Position numbers and translations under genes: made by a program
In this document: positions 1 to 7,901 of the stretch, piece after piece
Layout: every line of letters starts with the position of its first letter
Position numbering within the stretch: position 1 is the first letter of the stretch
Notes under the pieces: model-generated
Seen by the model: only the letters and a program-made list of their open reading frames with translations
Told to the model about the DNA's origin: nothing
The model's database searches: none
Origin: Brevibacterium picturae
GTDB lineage: Bacteria; Actinomycetota; Actinomycetes; Actinomycetales; Brevibacteriaceae
Reading direction: 5' to 3'
NCBI RefSeq assembly: GCF_030453725.1
Contig: NZ_JAKDJU010000084.1
Span: forward strand, 1-13,229
Length of the DNA stretch: 13,229 nucleotides

Positions 1-101
1 TCCCAGCATTCATCCCGATCTTCAGCGGAATCTTCTCCGGATTCGCGCTCCTGGCCTTCGGTCTCTGGGCGCTCGTAGCGGTCGACGGTGAGCGTGCGTG
101 A
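1..101 (+). CDS. C-terminal end of a membrane protein (5' truncated)
   Basis: Reading frame 3 is open from the window edge to TGA at 99-101. It gives about 32 residues, beginning PAFIPIFSGIFSGF and ending LVAVDGERA. The stretch is strongly hydrophobic, with one probable transmembrane helix and a short charged tail, so it is most likely the last membrane segment of a transporter or other integral membrane protein. Too little remains to name a family. The other forward frame (frame 2) also stays open but reads arginine-rich and polar, as expected for a shadow frame. Confidence 0.55.
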   Translation, partial: PAFIPIFSGIFSGFALLAFGLWALVAVDGERA

Positions 102-113
102 AACGCCGATTTG

Positions 114-183
114 CTGTCCACAAACGGTCGCCTGGTCGTTCTGGGGCGAACGTTTGTAGACAGTGAAAACCGTTTGCGGACAG
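114..183. repeat. Three-copy motif array, consensus TGTCYRCAAACGKT
   Basis: Three related 15-mers lie between the upstream gene and the tricorn gene. CTGTCCACAAACGGT is at 114-128 on the plus strand. Its near-copies at 149-163 (CTGTCTACAAACGTT) and 169-183 (CTGTCCGCAAACGGT) read on the minus strand. The two minus-strand copies are exactly 20 bp apart, about two helical turns. The first copy matches 14 of 15 bases to the third in inverted orientation. The array could be a regulator-binding site, a long-loop hairpin ending both converging transcripts, or degenerate DnaA boxes (CTGTCCACA is one base from TTGTCCACA). No clean U-tract terminator is visible. Confidence 0.5.
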
Positions 184-304
184 TAATCGGCTGACTGAAG
201 CCCGTGGCCAGTCACTATTGACGAACAGATCGCGTTGCAGGCTGTAGCGGTTGCGCGGGCCCAGGTCCTGGTGCTTCGTCGGATGGCTGGCTCCGTTGCC
301 GGGA

Positions 305-3300
305 CTACTCCGTGGGTGCGCTCGGTGTCTGGGCCGGAGGCGGCGACTGGACGCGCGGGGCCGGGAGGTCCGGGGCTGTGGCCGCGGGTGCCTCCTCCAG
401 CCCGGCGAGCACCTCGGCGATGGCGCGGTCGAGCTGCGGATCGTCCTCGCTGAAGAGCTGCGAGGGATCGTGCTCGACCTCGATGTCGGGCTCGACACCG
501 TAGTTCTCCACACCCCAGCCCTTGCCCTCGAGCCAGAAGGCGTAGCGCGGCTGAGTCACACCGGTGCCATCGACCAGATCATAGCGACCGTCGATGCCGA
601 CGACCCCGCCCCAGGTGCGGACTCCGATGACAGGGCCGAGTCCCTTGGCCTGGACACGAGCGTTGATGATGTCACCGTCGGAGCCCGAGAACTCGTTCGC
701 GAGGAAGGCCACCGGACCACGGCGGGTATCCTCCGGGTCGGGAAGCATAGTGTCGTAGCTGCGGGAGGCGTTCCAGGCGATGACCCTGTCAGCGAAGCGT
801 TCGGCGACCAGAGCACTTGTGTGACCGCCCCGGTTGAACCGCACATCGGCGATGACGCCTTCGGCAGACATCGCCTGCCGCAGGTCACGGTGCAGCTGCG
901 CCCAGCCACCGGCCATCATGTCGGGAACGTGGACATAGCCGACCCGACCACCGGACTTCTCCGCCACGTACTCCCGCCGCGAACGGACCCAGTCCTGATA
1001 ACGCAGTCTCTCCTCCTCTGCCAGGGGAATGATTGCGACCACTCGATCCTTGCGTCCTCGCCGCAGGGTGAGCTCAACGATCGTATCCGCCGCTCCCACC
1101 AGGTGGGCTGCCGGACCGCGGACTTCATCGACGGACTGACCGTTGACGGCGACGATGAGATCACCCTCGCGGGCACCGACACCGGCCTGGCGCAGTGGGG
1201 ATCTGGCGGCTGGGTCACTGCTCTCACCAGGAAGGATACGAGTGATTCGCCATCCCTGAGCCGTCTTCTCCAGATCCGCACCCAGGAAGCCGAGCTTCTT
1301 CGACTGGTCACCGGGCGGGGTGGACGGAGAGACATAGGCATGCGAGGTGTTGAGTTCGCCCACGGTCTCCCACAGGATGTCGACGAGATCATCGTGGGTC
1401 AGCGCCTTCGCGGCGACTCGGCGCCAGCGCAGGGTCACGCCTTCCCAGTTCACCCCGTTCATATCCGCGCGCCAATAGTGATCGCGCATGATGCGCGAGT
1501 TCTCCTCGAACATCTGCAGCCATTCGGCCCGCTGGTCGAGCTCGAACCGCAGCCGGCTGAGATCCACGGAGACCGAATCGTCGTCATCGGCCTCGACCTT
1601 GCGGGTGGCTGGTCGCACCGCAACATCACCATCGGCGGTGACGATGATGAGCTTGCCGTCACCGGTCACCGCATAGTCATCGGCTTTGTCGACGACGGTG
1701 GAGACCTTGCGTTTGGCGAAGTCGAAGTACTGGACGACTTCACCCGGCTTCTCACCGGCATCCCCGGAGTGCTTGTCGCCGAGTTCACCGTCTTCGGCGT
1801 CGCCGGTGCGCATCCACAGAACGCCACCCTCGGCGGCCCTGAGATTACGGAATACACCCGAAGAGACGGGGAACGCCACGATCCTCTCCTCGGCCCCTTC
1901 CAGTTCGACCTCGTCGGTGACGATGGTCTTCTCCGCCTTGGTCTTCTCTGCCTTCGCGGCCTCCTCGGTGACCTCGCTGATCGCCCATCCACCGGCACTC
2001 GGCCCGAAGGGTGCCGGCTCCGTCGAGCTCAACGGCAGCAGCCACGGTCTGGTCACACCGTTGAATGACAGGTCGAAGGAGTGCTGGTTGTAGGAAGGGT
2101 CGAAGGTTCGGTCGGAGAGGAACGCAAGGTATTTGCCATCGGCGGTGAACGCGGGGGAGAAGTCGTTGAACTTCCCACTCGTCAGCGCCTGGCCGTCTCG
2201 ATCCGACTTGGTGTCGACGATCATCAGCCTCTCCAGCATCTCTTCACCCTGGGTCGGCTGCGACCACACCAGGTACCGGCCATCGGGTGAGAACCGCGGC
2301 GTCCTGGCCTCCCCGAAGCCGGAATGGCCCACCAGACGGGTCCTGCCGTTGCCGACCTCGACGAGGCGGATGCTGCCGTCATGGGAGATCGTGGCCAGCG
2401 TCTTTCCCGCCGGATCTCCGGCCATGTCGAGGACGCGGCCCAGCGCCCCTGCACCGATTCGCCGAGGCGGCTTCTCACCTGAGACCGCACGGACCTCGAT
2501 TGCGTCCTCGCCTTCGACATCGGTGATGTACGCGGCGAGGCCGGTCTGGCCGAGGACCACGGGTTCACGGGTGCGGATCGAGGAATCCGCGCACAGAGCA
2601 CGAGCCGGACCTTCGCGGTGGGCCAGCCAGAATGTCTTTCCTCGCCATTCGACGACCGAGGCATTGCCGCTGTGATCAGGCACGATGCTCAGAGCACTGG
2701 ATTTGGGGTCGATGTTCAGCGGCTGCACCCCGGTCCCGGGAAGCTGCACCTGTAGGGTTCTGATCTGCGCGTCGAGGCTGTCGAGGATGCGAATCTCCCC
2801 GTGGCTGTGCCACACGATGCGGGTTCCATCGGTGGTGGCATCGCGGACATAGCCTTCGGCCTCGGTCTGGAACGTCAGCTGCCGAGGTTCGCCGCTCGCG
2901 GCCTGGTCCGATCCGCCGCGCGTCGACCGGGTCTGTGTGGCCAGGCCGTCCCAGATCCACAGGTTGGCCTGCTCATGTGCATGATGAGGGAAGGTGGCGG
3001 CACGGTCCGAGGTGAAGACCAGCGAGTCACCGACCCAGATCGGGTCGGTCAGCGACGCTGTCTCCTCACGCAGCAGTCGCTGCCACTGGGCACCTGTGCC
3101 CGAGGCGTCACCGGCGCGATCGAGCCACAGCCGGGGCGCAGTGCCGCCACGATAGCGCTTCCAGTGCGCGGGAGGTCGAGAGAAAGGTGTGGACAGAGCG
3201 GTGACACCTGAGTGGTGCCTGCCCAGCCCCGAGGCCCGACCGAGTGACAGGCGTTCGACGCTGCCGTCGAGGCTCACGGACTTCACAACATGATTGCGGA

Positions 3301-3634
3301 CTTCGAACTCACCGGCATTGGACCCGATGAGAATATGGCGCTCATCGGCCCACCCGAGCATCGTCGTCGTCGATCCACCCAGCCAGCTGAGCCGTCGCAG
3401 GGCCCCGGAAGCCACCTCGGCGAGCATGAGCTCAGGGTGACCATCACGGAAGGACACATAGGCGATATGAGTTCCATCCGGGGAGATCCGCGGGCTGCGT
3501 ACGGGAACGTGATCCGAGGTCAGACGCCATGCCCGCCCGCCGGCTGACGGCGCGAGCCAGACGTCGTCGTCGGCCGTGAAGGTGATGAGATCGCCATGGA
3601 TGTGTGGGTACCGGAGGTAAGAATTCGAAGTCAC
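305..3634 (-). CDS. Tricorn protease homologue (S41 family peptidase)
   Basis: This encodes 1109 residues, close to the 1071 of Thermoplasma acidophilum tricorn. Tricorn is a large cytosolic peptidase that trims oligopeptides released by the proteasome or other proteases. The N-terminal half holds repeated propeller-type blades (for example PRISPDGTHIAYVS, PRFSPDGRYLVWS). A PDZ domain lies at about residues 779-865 and the S41 catalytic domain follows. The catalytic residues are visible: Ser764-His765 in NTSHAYV, nucleophile Ser985 in EFSGSDGDI and Glu1043 in VENYGVEPD. The spacings of 220 and 58 residues nearly equal those between His746, Ser965 and Glu1023 of T. acidophilum, so the enzyme should be active. 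The open frame extends 30 residues further upstream, but GTG at 3634 is chosen because a -10-like TAATGT ends 7 nt before it and the family-like sequence (SNSYLRYPHIHGD) begins there. A Lys/Glu-rich insert (AAKAEKTKAEKT, near residue 560) lies in the second propeller. Confidence 0.95.
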   Translation of the reverse strand: MTSNSYLRYPHIHGDLITFTADDDVWLAPSAGGRAWRLTSDHVPVRSPRISPDGTHIAYVSFRDGHPELMLAEVASGALRRLSWLGGSTTTMLGWADERHILIGSNAGEFEVRNHVVKSVSLDGSVERLSLGRASGLGRHHSGVTALSTPFSRPPAHWKRYRGGTAPRLWLDRAGDASGTGAQWQRLLREETASLTDPIWVGDSLVFTSDRAATFPHHAHEQANLWIWDGLATQTRSTRGGSDQAASGEPRQLTFQTEAEGYVRDATTDGTRIVWHSHGEIRILDSLDAQIRTLQVQLPGTGVQPLNIDPKSSALSIVPDHSGNASVVEWRGKTFWLAHREGPARALCADSSIRTREPVVLGQTGLAAYITDVEGEDAIEVRAVSGEKPPRRIGAGALGRVLDMAGDPAGKTLATISHDGSIRLVEVGNGRTRLVGHSGFGEARTPRFSPDGRYLVWSQPTQGEEMLERLMIVDTKSDRDGQALTSGKFNDFSPAFTADGKYLAFLSDRTFDPSYNQHSFDLSFNGVTRPWLLPLSSTEPAPFGPSAGGWAISEVTEEAAKAEKTKAEKTIVTDEVELEGAEERIVAFPVSSGVFRNLRAAEGGVLWMRTGDAEDGELGDKHSGDAGEKPGEVVQYFDFAKRKVSTVVDKADDYAVTGDGKLIIVTADGDVAVRPATRKVEADDDDSVSVDLSRLRFELDQRAEWLQMFEENSRIMRDHYWRADMNGVNWEGVTLRWRRVAAKALTHDDLVDILWETVGELNTSHAYVSPSTPPGDQSKKLGFLGADLEKTAQGWRITRILPGESSDPAARSPLRQAGVGAREGDLIVAVNGQSVDEVRGPAAHLVGAADTIVELTLRRGRKDRVVAIIPLAEEERLRYQDWVRSRREYVAEKSGGRVGYVHVPDMMAGGWAQLHRDLRQAMSAEGVIADVRFNRGGHTSALVAERFADRVIAWNASRSYDTMLPDPEDTRRGPVAFLANEFSGSDGDIINARVQAKGLGPVIGVRTWGGVVGIDGRYDLVDGTGVTQPRYAFWLEGKGWGVENYGVEPDIEVEHDPSQLFSEDDPQLDRAIAEVLAGLEEAPAATAPDLPAPRVQSPPPAQTPSAPTE

Positions 3635-3641
3635 GTGACCT

Positions 3642-3647
3642 ACATTA
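3642..3647 (-). promoter_or_regulatory. Leaderless -10 element for the tricorn gene
   Basis: On the minus strand the sequence reads TAATGT-AGGTCAC-GTG. The hexamer fits TANNNT and sits 7 nt from the chosen GTG, so transcription should begin at or next to the start codon. No convincing Shine-Dalgarno is present. The -35 region is not clear. Confidence 0.5.
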
Positions 3648-3702
3648 CAAGCTTGCGCGCCGAGGTGACGCGGCCCATGCGGCGCAGTCGGCCCCTGACC
3701 AA

Positions 3703-3708
3703 TAGAAT
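3703..3708 (+). promoter_or_regulatory. Leaderless -10 element for argS
   Basis: TAGAAT is followed by six bases (GGTGAC) and then the ATG of argS at 3715. The spacing places the transcription start at the A of ATG. There is no proper Shine-Dalgarno, and no strong -35 is visible. This element and the tricorn -10 lie back to back in an 80-bp divergent region. Confidence 0.55.
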
Positions 3709-3714
3709 GGTGAC

Positions 3715-5439
3715 ATGCCATCATTGACTTCGCTTCTCAACGATCGTTTCGCACTCGCCCTCGAACAGTCCTTCGGCGAGGATTTCGCGCGACGCGACCC
3801 CGTGATCAGGAGCAGTCAGTTCGCCGACTTCCAGGCGAACGTGGCACTGCCGCTGGCGAAGGAGCTGAAGTCCAAACCACGCGACATCGCGACCACGATC
3901 GTGGCCAACCTCGACCTCGCCGGCATCTGCGAACCGCCGGAGATCTCCGGCCCCGGATTCATCAACCTCACCTTCACCTCCAAATTTCTGGCATCGACCC
4001 TCAACCAGGGTGGCGTGGCCGAGGTCGAGTCCGAGACGAGCGGACAGCGCATCGTCATCGACTATTCGGCGCCGAACGTCGCCAAGGAGATGCACGTCGG
4101 CCACCTGCGGACCACCGTCGTCGGCGATGCTCTGGCCCGCACGCACGAATTCTTCGGCAACACCGTCGTGCGTCAGAACCACATCGGTGACTGGGGCACT
4201 CCGTTCGGCATGCTCATCGAGCATCTGCTCGACGTCGGCATCGAATCGGAGACGGCCCAAGACATCTCGGCCAATCCGAACGCCTTCTACCAGGCCGCAC
4301 GTGCGAAGTTCGACGGTGACGAGGCCTTCGCCAGCCGCGCCCGGACCCGCGTCGTCGCGCTGCAGGGCGGCGACGAGCAGACCCTTCAACTCTGGGAGCG
4401 CCTCGTCGGCTTCTCGCGGATCTACTTCAACCACATCTACTCGCTCCTCGACGTCACCCTGACTGATGACAACCTCGCAGGTGAGAGCATCTACAACGAT
4501 GACCTCGCCGCGGTCTGCCAGGACCTCGAAGACCAAGGGCTGGCCCGCATCAGCGACGGTGCCCTGTGTGTGTTCCCCGAGGGTTTCACCGGCCGCGACG
4601 GCGATCCGCTGCCTCTCATCATCCGCAAATCCGACGGCGGCTACGGCTACGCCACGACGGACCTCGCGGCCGTCCGTCACCGCGTGCGCAACCTCAATGC
4701 CGACCGCGTACTCTATGTCGTCGGCACCCCGCAGGCCATGCACTTCGAGATGGTCTTCGCCATCGCCCGCGCCGCCGGCTGGCTGCCCGAGGGCGTCGAA
4801 TTCGAGCACGTGAAGATCGGCAATGTGCTCGGCGATGACGGGAAGATCCTGCGCACCCGCTCCGGCGCGCCGCTGCGCTTGGCCGAACTCCTCGAGGAGG
4901 CGGTCGCCCGTGCCAAGACCACCCTCCAGGAGTCGAATGCCGAGTTCGATGCCCAGGAGGAAGCCGTCGTGGCCAAGGCCGTGGGCATCGGCGCGGTGAA
5001 GTACGCCGACCTCTCCGTCGCCCACGACACGAGCTACACCTTCGACCTCGACCGCATGCTCGCCCCCATCGGCAACACCGCGCCCTACCTGCAGTACGCC
5101 GGCGCACGGATCCGCTCGATCCTGCGCAAGGCGGACGGGGAGGCATTCACGACTGCGCCGATCCACCTCGGCGAGGCTGCCGAACGTGACCTTTCTCTGG
5201 CGCTCCTCGGACTCTCCGATGTCATCGCAGAGGTGGTAGCCGGGTCCACGCCGCACCGTCTGTGCACGTACCTCTTCGACCTGGCCCAGTCATTCACCTC
5301 GTTCTACGAGCAGTGCCCGGTCCTCATCGCCGAATCCGCCGAGGTGCGCGATTCCCGGCTGCGGCTGAGCCAGACCGTCCTCGAAGTGCTTGAGGCCGGC
5401 CTCGGGGTTCTCGGCATTCGCGTGCCCGAGCGCATGTGA
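3715..5439 (+). CDS. argS: Arginyl-tRNA synthetase
   Basis: This class I synthetase joins arginine to tRNA-Arg in the cytosol. It is 574 residues long, normal for bacterial ArgRS. The N-terminal additional domain typical of ArgRS covers about residues 1-100 (DFQANVALPLAKELKSKP). The catalytic domain has the HIGH-type motif as HVGH at 127-130 within SAPNVAKEMHVGH, then IGDWGTPFGMLIEH. A GKILRTRSG segment at 376-384 stands where KMSKS would be; a degenerate KMSKS is common in ArgRS. The all-helical DALR anticodon-binding domain starts near YLQYAGARIRSILRK (about 460) and runs to the end. The start is supported by a -10 element six bases upstream, which implies a leaderless mRNA. The stop overlaps the start of the following transporter gene (GTGA), so the two are probably cotranscribed. 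A second argS elsewhere in the genome cannot be excluded. Confidence 0.97.
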   Translation: MPSLTSLLNDRFALALEQSFGEDFARRDPVIRSSQFADFQANVALPLAKELKSKPRDIATTIVANLDLAGICEPPEISGPGFINLTFTSKFLASTLNQGGVAEVESETSGQRIVIDYSAPNVAKEMHVGHLRTTVVGDALARTHEFFGNTVVRQNHIGDWGTPFGMLIEHLLDVGIESETAQDISANPNAFYQAARAKFDGDEAFASRARTRVVALQGGDEQTLQLWERLVGFSRIYFNHIYSLLDVTLTDDNLAGESIYNDDLAAVCQDLEDQGLARISDGALCVFPEGFTGRDGDPLPLIIRKSDGGYGYATTDLAAVRHRVRNLNADRVLYVVGTPQAMHFEMVFAIARAAGWLPEGVEFEHVKIGNVLGDDGKILRTRSGAPLRLAELLEEAVARAKTTLQESNAEFDAQEEAVVAKAVGIGAVKYADLSVAHDTSYTFDLDRMLAPIGNTAPYLQYAGARIRSILRKADGEAFTTAPIHLGEAAERDLSLALLGLSDVIAEVVAGSTPHRLCTYLFDLAQSFTSFYEQCPVLIAESAEVRDSRLRLSQTVLEVLEAGLGVLGIRVPERM

Positions 5440-6707
5440 ACCAGCCGGACCCGTCCGTCGCCCGGCGGATGCTGCCGTGGATGGTCGTGGGCATCGTCGT
5501 TCTGGCGATCAACCTGCGGGCACCGATCATCGCTCCGACGGCCGTCCTCGGCGACATCCAGGACGATACGGGGCTGAGCGCGGCGGGGGTAGGTCTCCTC
5601 ACGGGCCTGCCGGTGCTGCTGTTCGCCCTCGTCACCCCTATTGCGGGCAAGACGATCGGGCGGTTCGGTGCGGAGGCGGCAGTGCTGTCCTGCCTCACCG
5701 GTGTTCTGCTGGGAACCGTGCTGCGCTCGATCGGGCCGCCCTGGCTCGTGCTCGCGGGCACCGGAATCATCGGATTCGCCATCACCTTGGGCAATATCGC
5801 GGTGCCGGTGATCATTCGGCGTGAGGTCCCGTGGAGTCAGGTGTCGATCGTGACGGGCCTGTATTCGGCCACCATGAACGTCGGTTCCATGATCACCCTC
5901 CTCGGCACGGGGCCCTTGGCAGCAGCGCTCGGGTGGCGGTGGGCAGTGGCCATCTGGGGCGGTCTGGCCGTGGTCGGACTCGCCTACTGGCTGTTCGTGA
6001 TCCGGCTGCGGGTCAGACGCAATGCGCTGTTCGCGGCCTCGGAGGAAGCGTCACCGGCACCGGAGTCCGCTGCGAGGCGGCGACCCTGGCGCGAGGCCCC
6101 TCCCGAATTCCGTGCCATCATCGCACTGCTCGTGATCACCTTCAGCGGACAGTCGATCGCCTACTACACGACCACGACCTGGCTGCCCTCGATCCTCTCC
6201 GATACAGGAGGCTTGGACTCGGCAGCCGCGGGCGGCACAGCCTCGCTGTTCCAGGTCGCCGCCATTCTCGGAGCATTCGGTGTGCCGCTGCTGGCGGTTC
6301 GGACCAAGCCCTGGGTGCCGGTGGCGATCATCGCCGCACTGTGGATCTCACTGCCCGTCGGGCTGCTGTTGGCCCCGAGCTTCTATGTGCTGTGGGCGAT
6401 CACCGGCGGAGTCGCCCAGGGCGGCGGATTCACCGCGATCTTCTCCATCATCGCTCGCACCGCCGGAAGCGACCGGGAGACTGCATCCGCGTCTGCTCGC
6501 GTACAGGGCGGCGGCTACCTCGCTGCCACGCTGGCCCCGCCGTTCGCGGGCTGGTTGGGCAATGTCACCGATGGATGGACGGCCCCGATCCTGCTCATCT
6601 TCGCAGCGACTCTTGCGTTCACGATCTCAGGTCTGCTGGCAGTTCGGATATCCGGCCGGTTCCGAGGCGGTGGGTCGGCCAGCCGTCGTGAGGTTCTGGG
6701 CGAATAG
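5436..6707 (+). CDS. MFS transporter, CynX/NimT (cyanate/2-nitroimidazole) type
   Basis: The product is an integral membrane protein of 423 residues with about 12 hydrophobic helices. A polar loop at about 190-225 separates the two six-helix halves. The segment INLRAPIIAPTAVLGDIQ near residues 25-42 and the FSGQSIAYYTTTTWLPSIL segment opening the second half fit the CynX/NimT/YeaN branch of the major facilitator superfamily, whose members export or import small anions or drugs. The substrate cannot be read from the sequence. The GTG start overlaps the argS stop by 4 nt (GTGA), indicating translational coupling and a shared argS promoter; there is no functional link to arginine charging that I can see. 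The TAG stop lies inside the first unit of a 17-bp tandem repeat. Confidence 0.88.
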   Translation: MNQPDPSVARRMLPWMVVGIVVLAINLRAPIIAPTAVLGDIQDDTGLSAAGVGLLTGLPVLLFALVTPIAGKTIGRFGAEAAVLSCLTGVLLGTVLRSIGPPWLVLAGTGIIGFAITLGNIAVPVIIRREVPWSQVSIVTGLYSATMNVGSMITLLGTGPLAAALGWRWAVAIWGGLAVVGLAYWLFVIRLRVRRNALFAASEEASPAPESAARRRPWREAPPEFRAIIALLVITFSGQSIAYYTTTTWLPSILSDTGGLDSAAAGGTASLFQVAAILGAFGVPLLAVRTKPWVPVAIIAALWISLPVGLLLAPSFYVLWAITGGVAQGGGFTAIFSIIARTAGSDRETASASARVQGGGYLAATLAPPFAGWLGNVTDGWTAPILLIFAATLAFTISGLLAVRISGRFRGGGSASRREVLGE

Positions 6708-6755
6708 GTTCCCGATGATCATAGGTTCCCGACGATGATAGGTCCTGGATGAATG
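6704..6755 (+). repeat. 17-bp tandem repeat overlapping the MFS stop codon
   Basis: ATAGGTTCCCGATGATC (6704-6720) is followed directly by ATAGGTTCCCGACGATG (6721-6737) and by a degenerate third unit starting ATAGGTCCTGGATG (6738). The TAG stop codon of the transporter gene is bases 2-4 of the first unit, so each later unit repeats an in-unit TAG. The array leads straight into the long hairpin at 6758. Confidence 0.8.
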
Positions 6756-6757
6756 AC

Positions 6758-6823
6758 GAACGGCTCCCGTCGCTGCTGTTCTCACCTTCTCCTGTGAGTG
6801 GACTTCAGCGGCGGGAGCCGTTC
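6758..6823. terminator. Two-part hairpin between convergent MFS and cwsA-like genes
   Basis: The outer arms are 18 nt each: GAACGGCTCCCGTCGCTG (6758-6775) and CAGCGGCGGGAGCCGTTC (6806-6823). They pair at 17 of 18 positions plus one wobble on one strand. The 30-nt loop contains a second stem, CTCAC (6781-6785) with GTGAG (6794-6798). The position between two converging genes supports a bidirectional terminator. There is no long U-tract, which is usual in high-GC actinobacteria. Confidence 0.75.
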
Positions 6824-6835
6824 AATCTGTCTGTG

Positions 6836-6851
6836 CCGGTCAGCTGACCGG
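6836..6851. terminator. 16-bp perfect palindrome after the cwsA-like stop
   Basis: CCGGTCAGCTGACCGG is a perfect palindrome lying 14 nt beyond the stop codon of the minus-strand cwsA-like gene. As RNA it can form a 6-bp stem with a 4-nt loop. It may be a first terminator for that gene, with the longer hairpin at 6758-6823 behind it, or a protein-binding site. Assignment as terminator is inference. Confidence 0.4.
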
Positions 6852-6865
6852 TGGTTCAGAGCAGA

Positions 6866-7735
6866 TCAGTGCTTGGCGTTCTTGTCTTCTTCGGTCTCGG
6901 CGGATGACTTCTCCGCGGCTGACTTCGAATCCTCGGCAGGCTTGACGATGGTCGCCGGTGTGGCCTTGGTGTCCTTGGCCTCGCTCGCGGGCTTCGGGGT
7001 CGGTGTCGTGGCAGCGGCCGCCTCGGCGGTCTTCGAATCGGGCACTGCTGTCTGCGATACCTCGGGTGCTGCGGTCTGGCGGGAAGCGGGGGTCGAACCC
7101 ACCGGACGGGCATCTTCCGGACGGTTGTTGGGCAACGGTGTCGACCATGGATCCTCGACCGGCTGTGCCTTCTTCCACACGTAGTAGCCGATTCCGGCTG
7201 CCGAACCGATGACCAGAGTCCACACGACTGCGGCCTTGCCGCCGCCGGACTTGCGTGTGGTGTCCTTCTGGATGCGCTTTCCGGCGTTCGTGAGGGCCTT
7301 GCGAGCCTTCTTCACAGCCTTCTTGTCGCCGGTCAGGCGCACGGCGAGATCGTCGACGAGCTGCGGTGTCTCAACAGTTGCCAGCGAGTTGGCGGCGTTC
7401 GACGCGAACTTGCCGGCACGTTCGGTGGCCTCGGGACGGTAGGCATCGAGCTTGTCCGCCCACGCGTGCACCTGTTCGTTCGCTTTGTCTGCGAATGCTT
7501 CGACTTGGGGGCGTGCCTTGACGGCAAGCCCCTCGGCCCGATCGGCAAGTGCTTCCACCTGCGGCCGAGCCTTCTCTGCAAGGGCTTCGACCTGAGGGCG
7601 TGCCTTGTCAGCGGCTTCGCGGAGCTTTGGACTTGCGGCCCCGCTGGCATCGGCCAGGACTCGGAGTGACGTCTTCTTCGCGGAATCGAGCTTCGAAGCG
7701 AACGGATCTCGAGCTGACTTCTTCGACATGAACAT
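6866..7735 (-). CDS. CwsA/DUF5324-like single-pass membrane protein
   Basis: This encodes 289 residues. The N-terminal part has 11-residue amphipathic repeats (KARPQVEALAE and variants at about 44-85), giving a long charged helix. A KTL-type basic stretch follows, then one transmembrane segment (about 168-187, VVWTLVIGSAAGIGYYVW) and WKKAQPVEDPW. The last 100 residues are Ala/Pro/Thr/Lys/Glu-rich and probably disordered. Helix repeats, TM and a post-TM Trp/Pro segment match the pattern of the DUF5324 and CwsA group. Its place, divergent from ppiA and near crgA, matches cwsA (Rv0008c), whose product binds CrgA and Wag31 and takes part in division and polar growth. It is about twice as long as the mycobacterial protein. 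Start ATG 7735 is preferred over TTG 7741 because AGAGGA (7742-7747) lies 6 nt upstream. By the positive-inside rule the helix repeats should be cytoplasmic. Family assignment rests mainly on architecture and synteny. Confidence 0.72.
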   Translation of the reverse strand: MFMSKKSARDPFASKLDSAKKTSLRVLADASGAASPKLREAADKARPQVEALAEKARPQVEALADRAEGLAVKARPQVEAFADKANEQVHAWADKLDAYRPEATERAGKFASNAANSLATVETPQLVDDLAVRLTGDKKAVKKARKALTNAGKRIQKDTTRKSGGGKAAVVWTLVIGSAAGIGYYVWKKAQPVEDPWSTPLPNNRPEDARPVGSTPASRQTAAPEVSQTAVPDSKTAEAAAATTPTPKPASEAKDTKATPATIVKPAEDSKSAAEKSSAETEEDKNAKH

Positions 7736-7772
7736 TCCCAATCCTCTTTGTCGGGGTCAATTGATCTGTCTC

Positions 7773-7778
7773 AGTCTA
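7773..7778 (-). promoter_or_regulatory. Possible -10 element for the cwsA-like gene
   Basis: TAGACT on the minus strand fits TANNNT and would give a leader of about 30 nt that contains the AGAGGA ribosome-binding site. The following bases (TAGACTGA) are also found upstream of crgA. No clear -35 is seen. Confidence 0.35.
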
Positions 7779-7889
7779 AGGCCTAGGTGCAAGCTGCCGG
7801 ACACCAGGCTGTCATGAAATTGTCTGCAGAAACGCTGACAGAGTCCGCAATCCGTGGCGGGAGAATCTGCGGAAGCAGTGAGGGCGTGA

Positions 7890-7895
7890 AAGAAT
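7890..7895 (+). promoter_or_regulatory. Leaderless -10 element for ppiA
   Basis: AAGAAT is followed by six bases (GCCCCT) and the ATG at 7902, the same spacing as at argS. There is no Shine-Dalgarno in front of the ATG, so a leaderless mRNA is likely. Confidence 0.45.
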
Positions 7896-7901
7896 GCCCC
7901 T

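Noticed and set aside
251..2068. 605-residue open frame on the plus strand
   Set aside because: It lies wholly antisense to tricorn, whose catalytic motifs are certain. It shows no family signature and is explained by high-GC codon bias.
4843..4866. Loss of KMSKS in ArgRS as a sign of inactivity
   Set aside because: Arginyl-tRNA synthetases commonly lack a canonical KMSKS; the rest of the catalytic domain is intact.
3721..5256. 511-residue open frame on the minus strand
   Set aside because: Antisense shadow of argS, with Gly/Val/Glu/Asp-rich low-information sequence and no domain.
5831..6691. 286-residue plus-strand frame inside the MFS gene
   Set aside because: Arg/Gly/His-rich out-of-frame reading of the transporter, with no hydrophobic segments or known motif.
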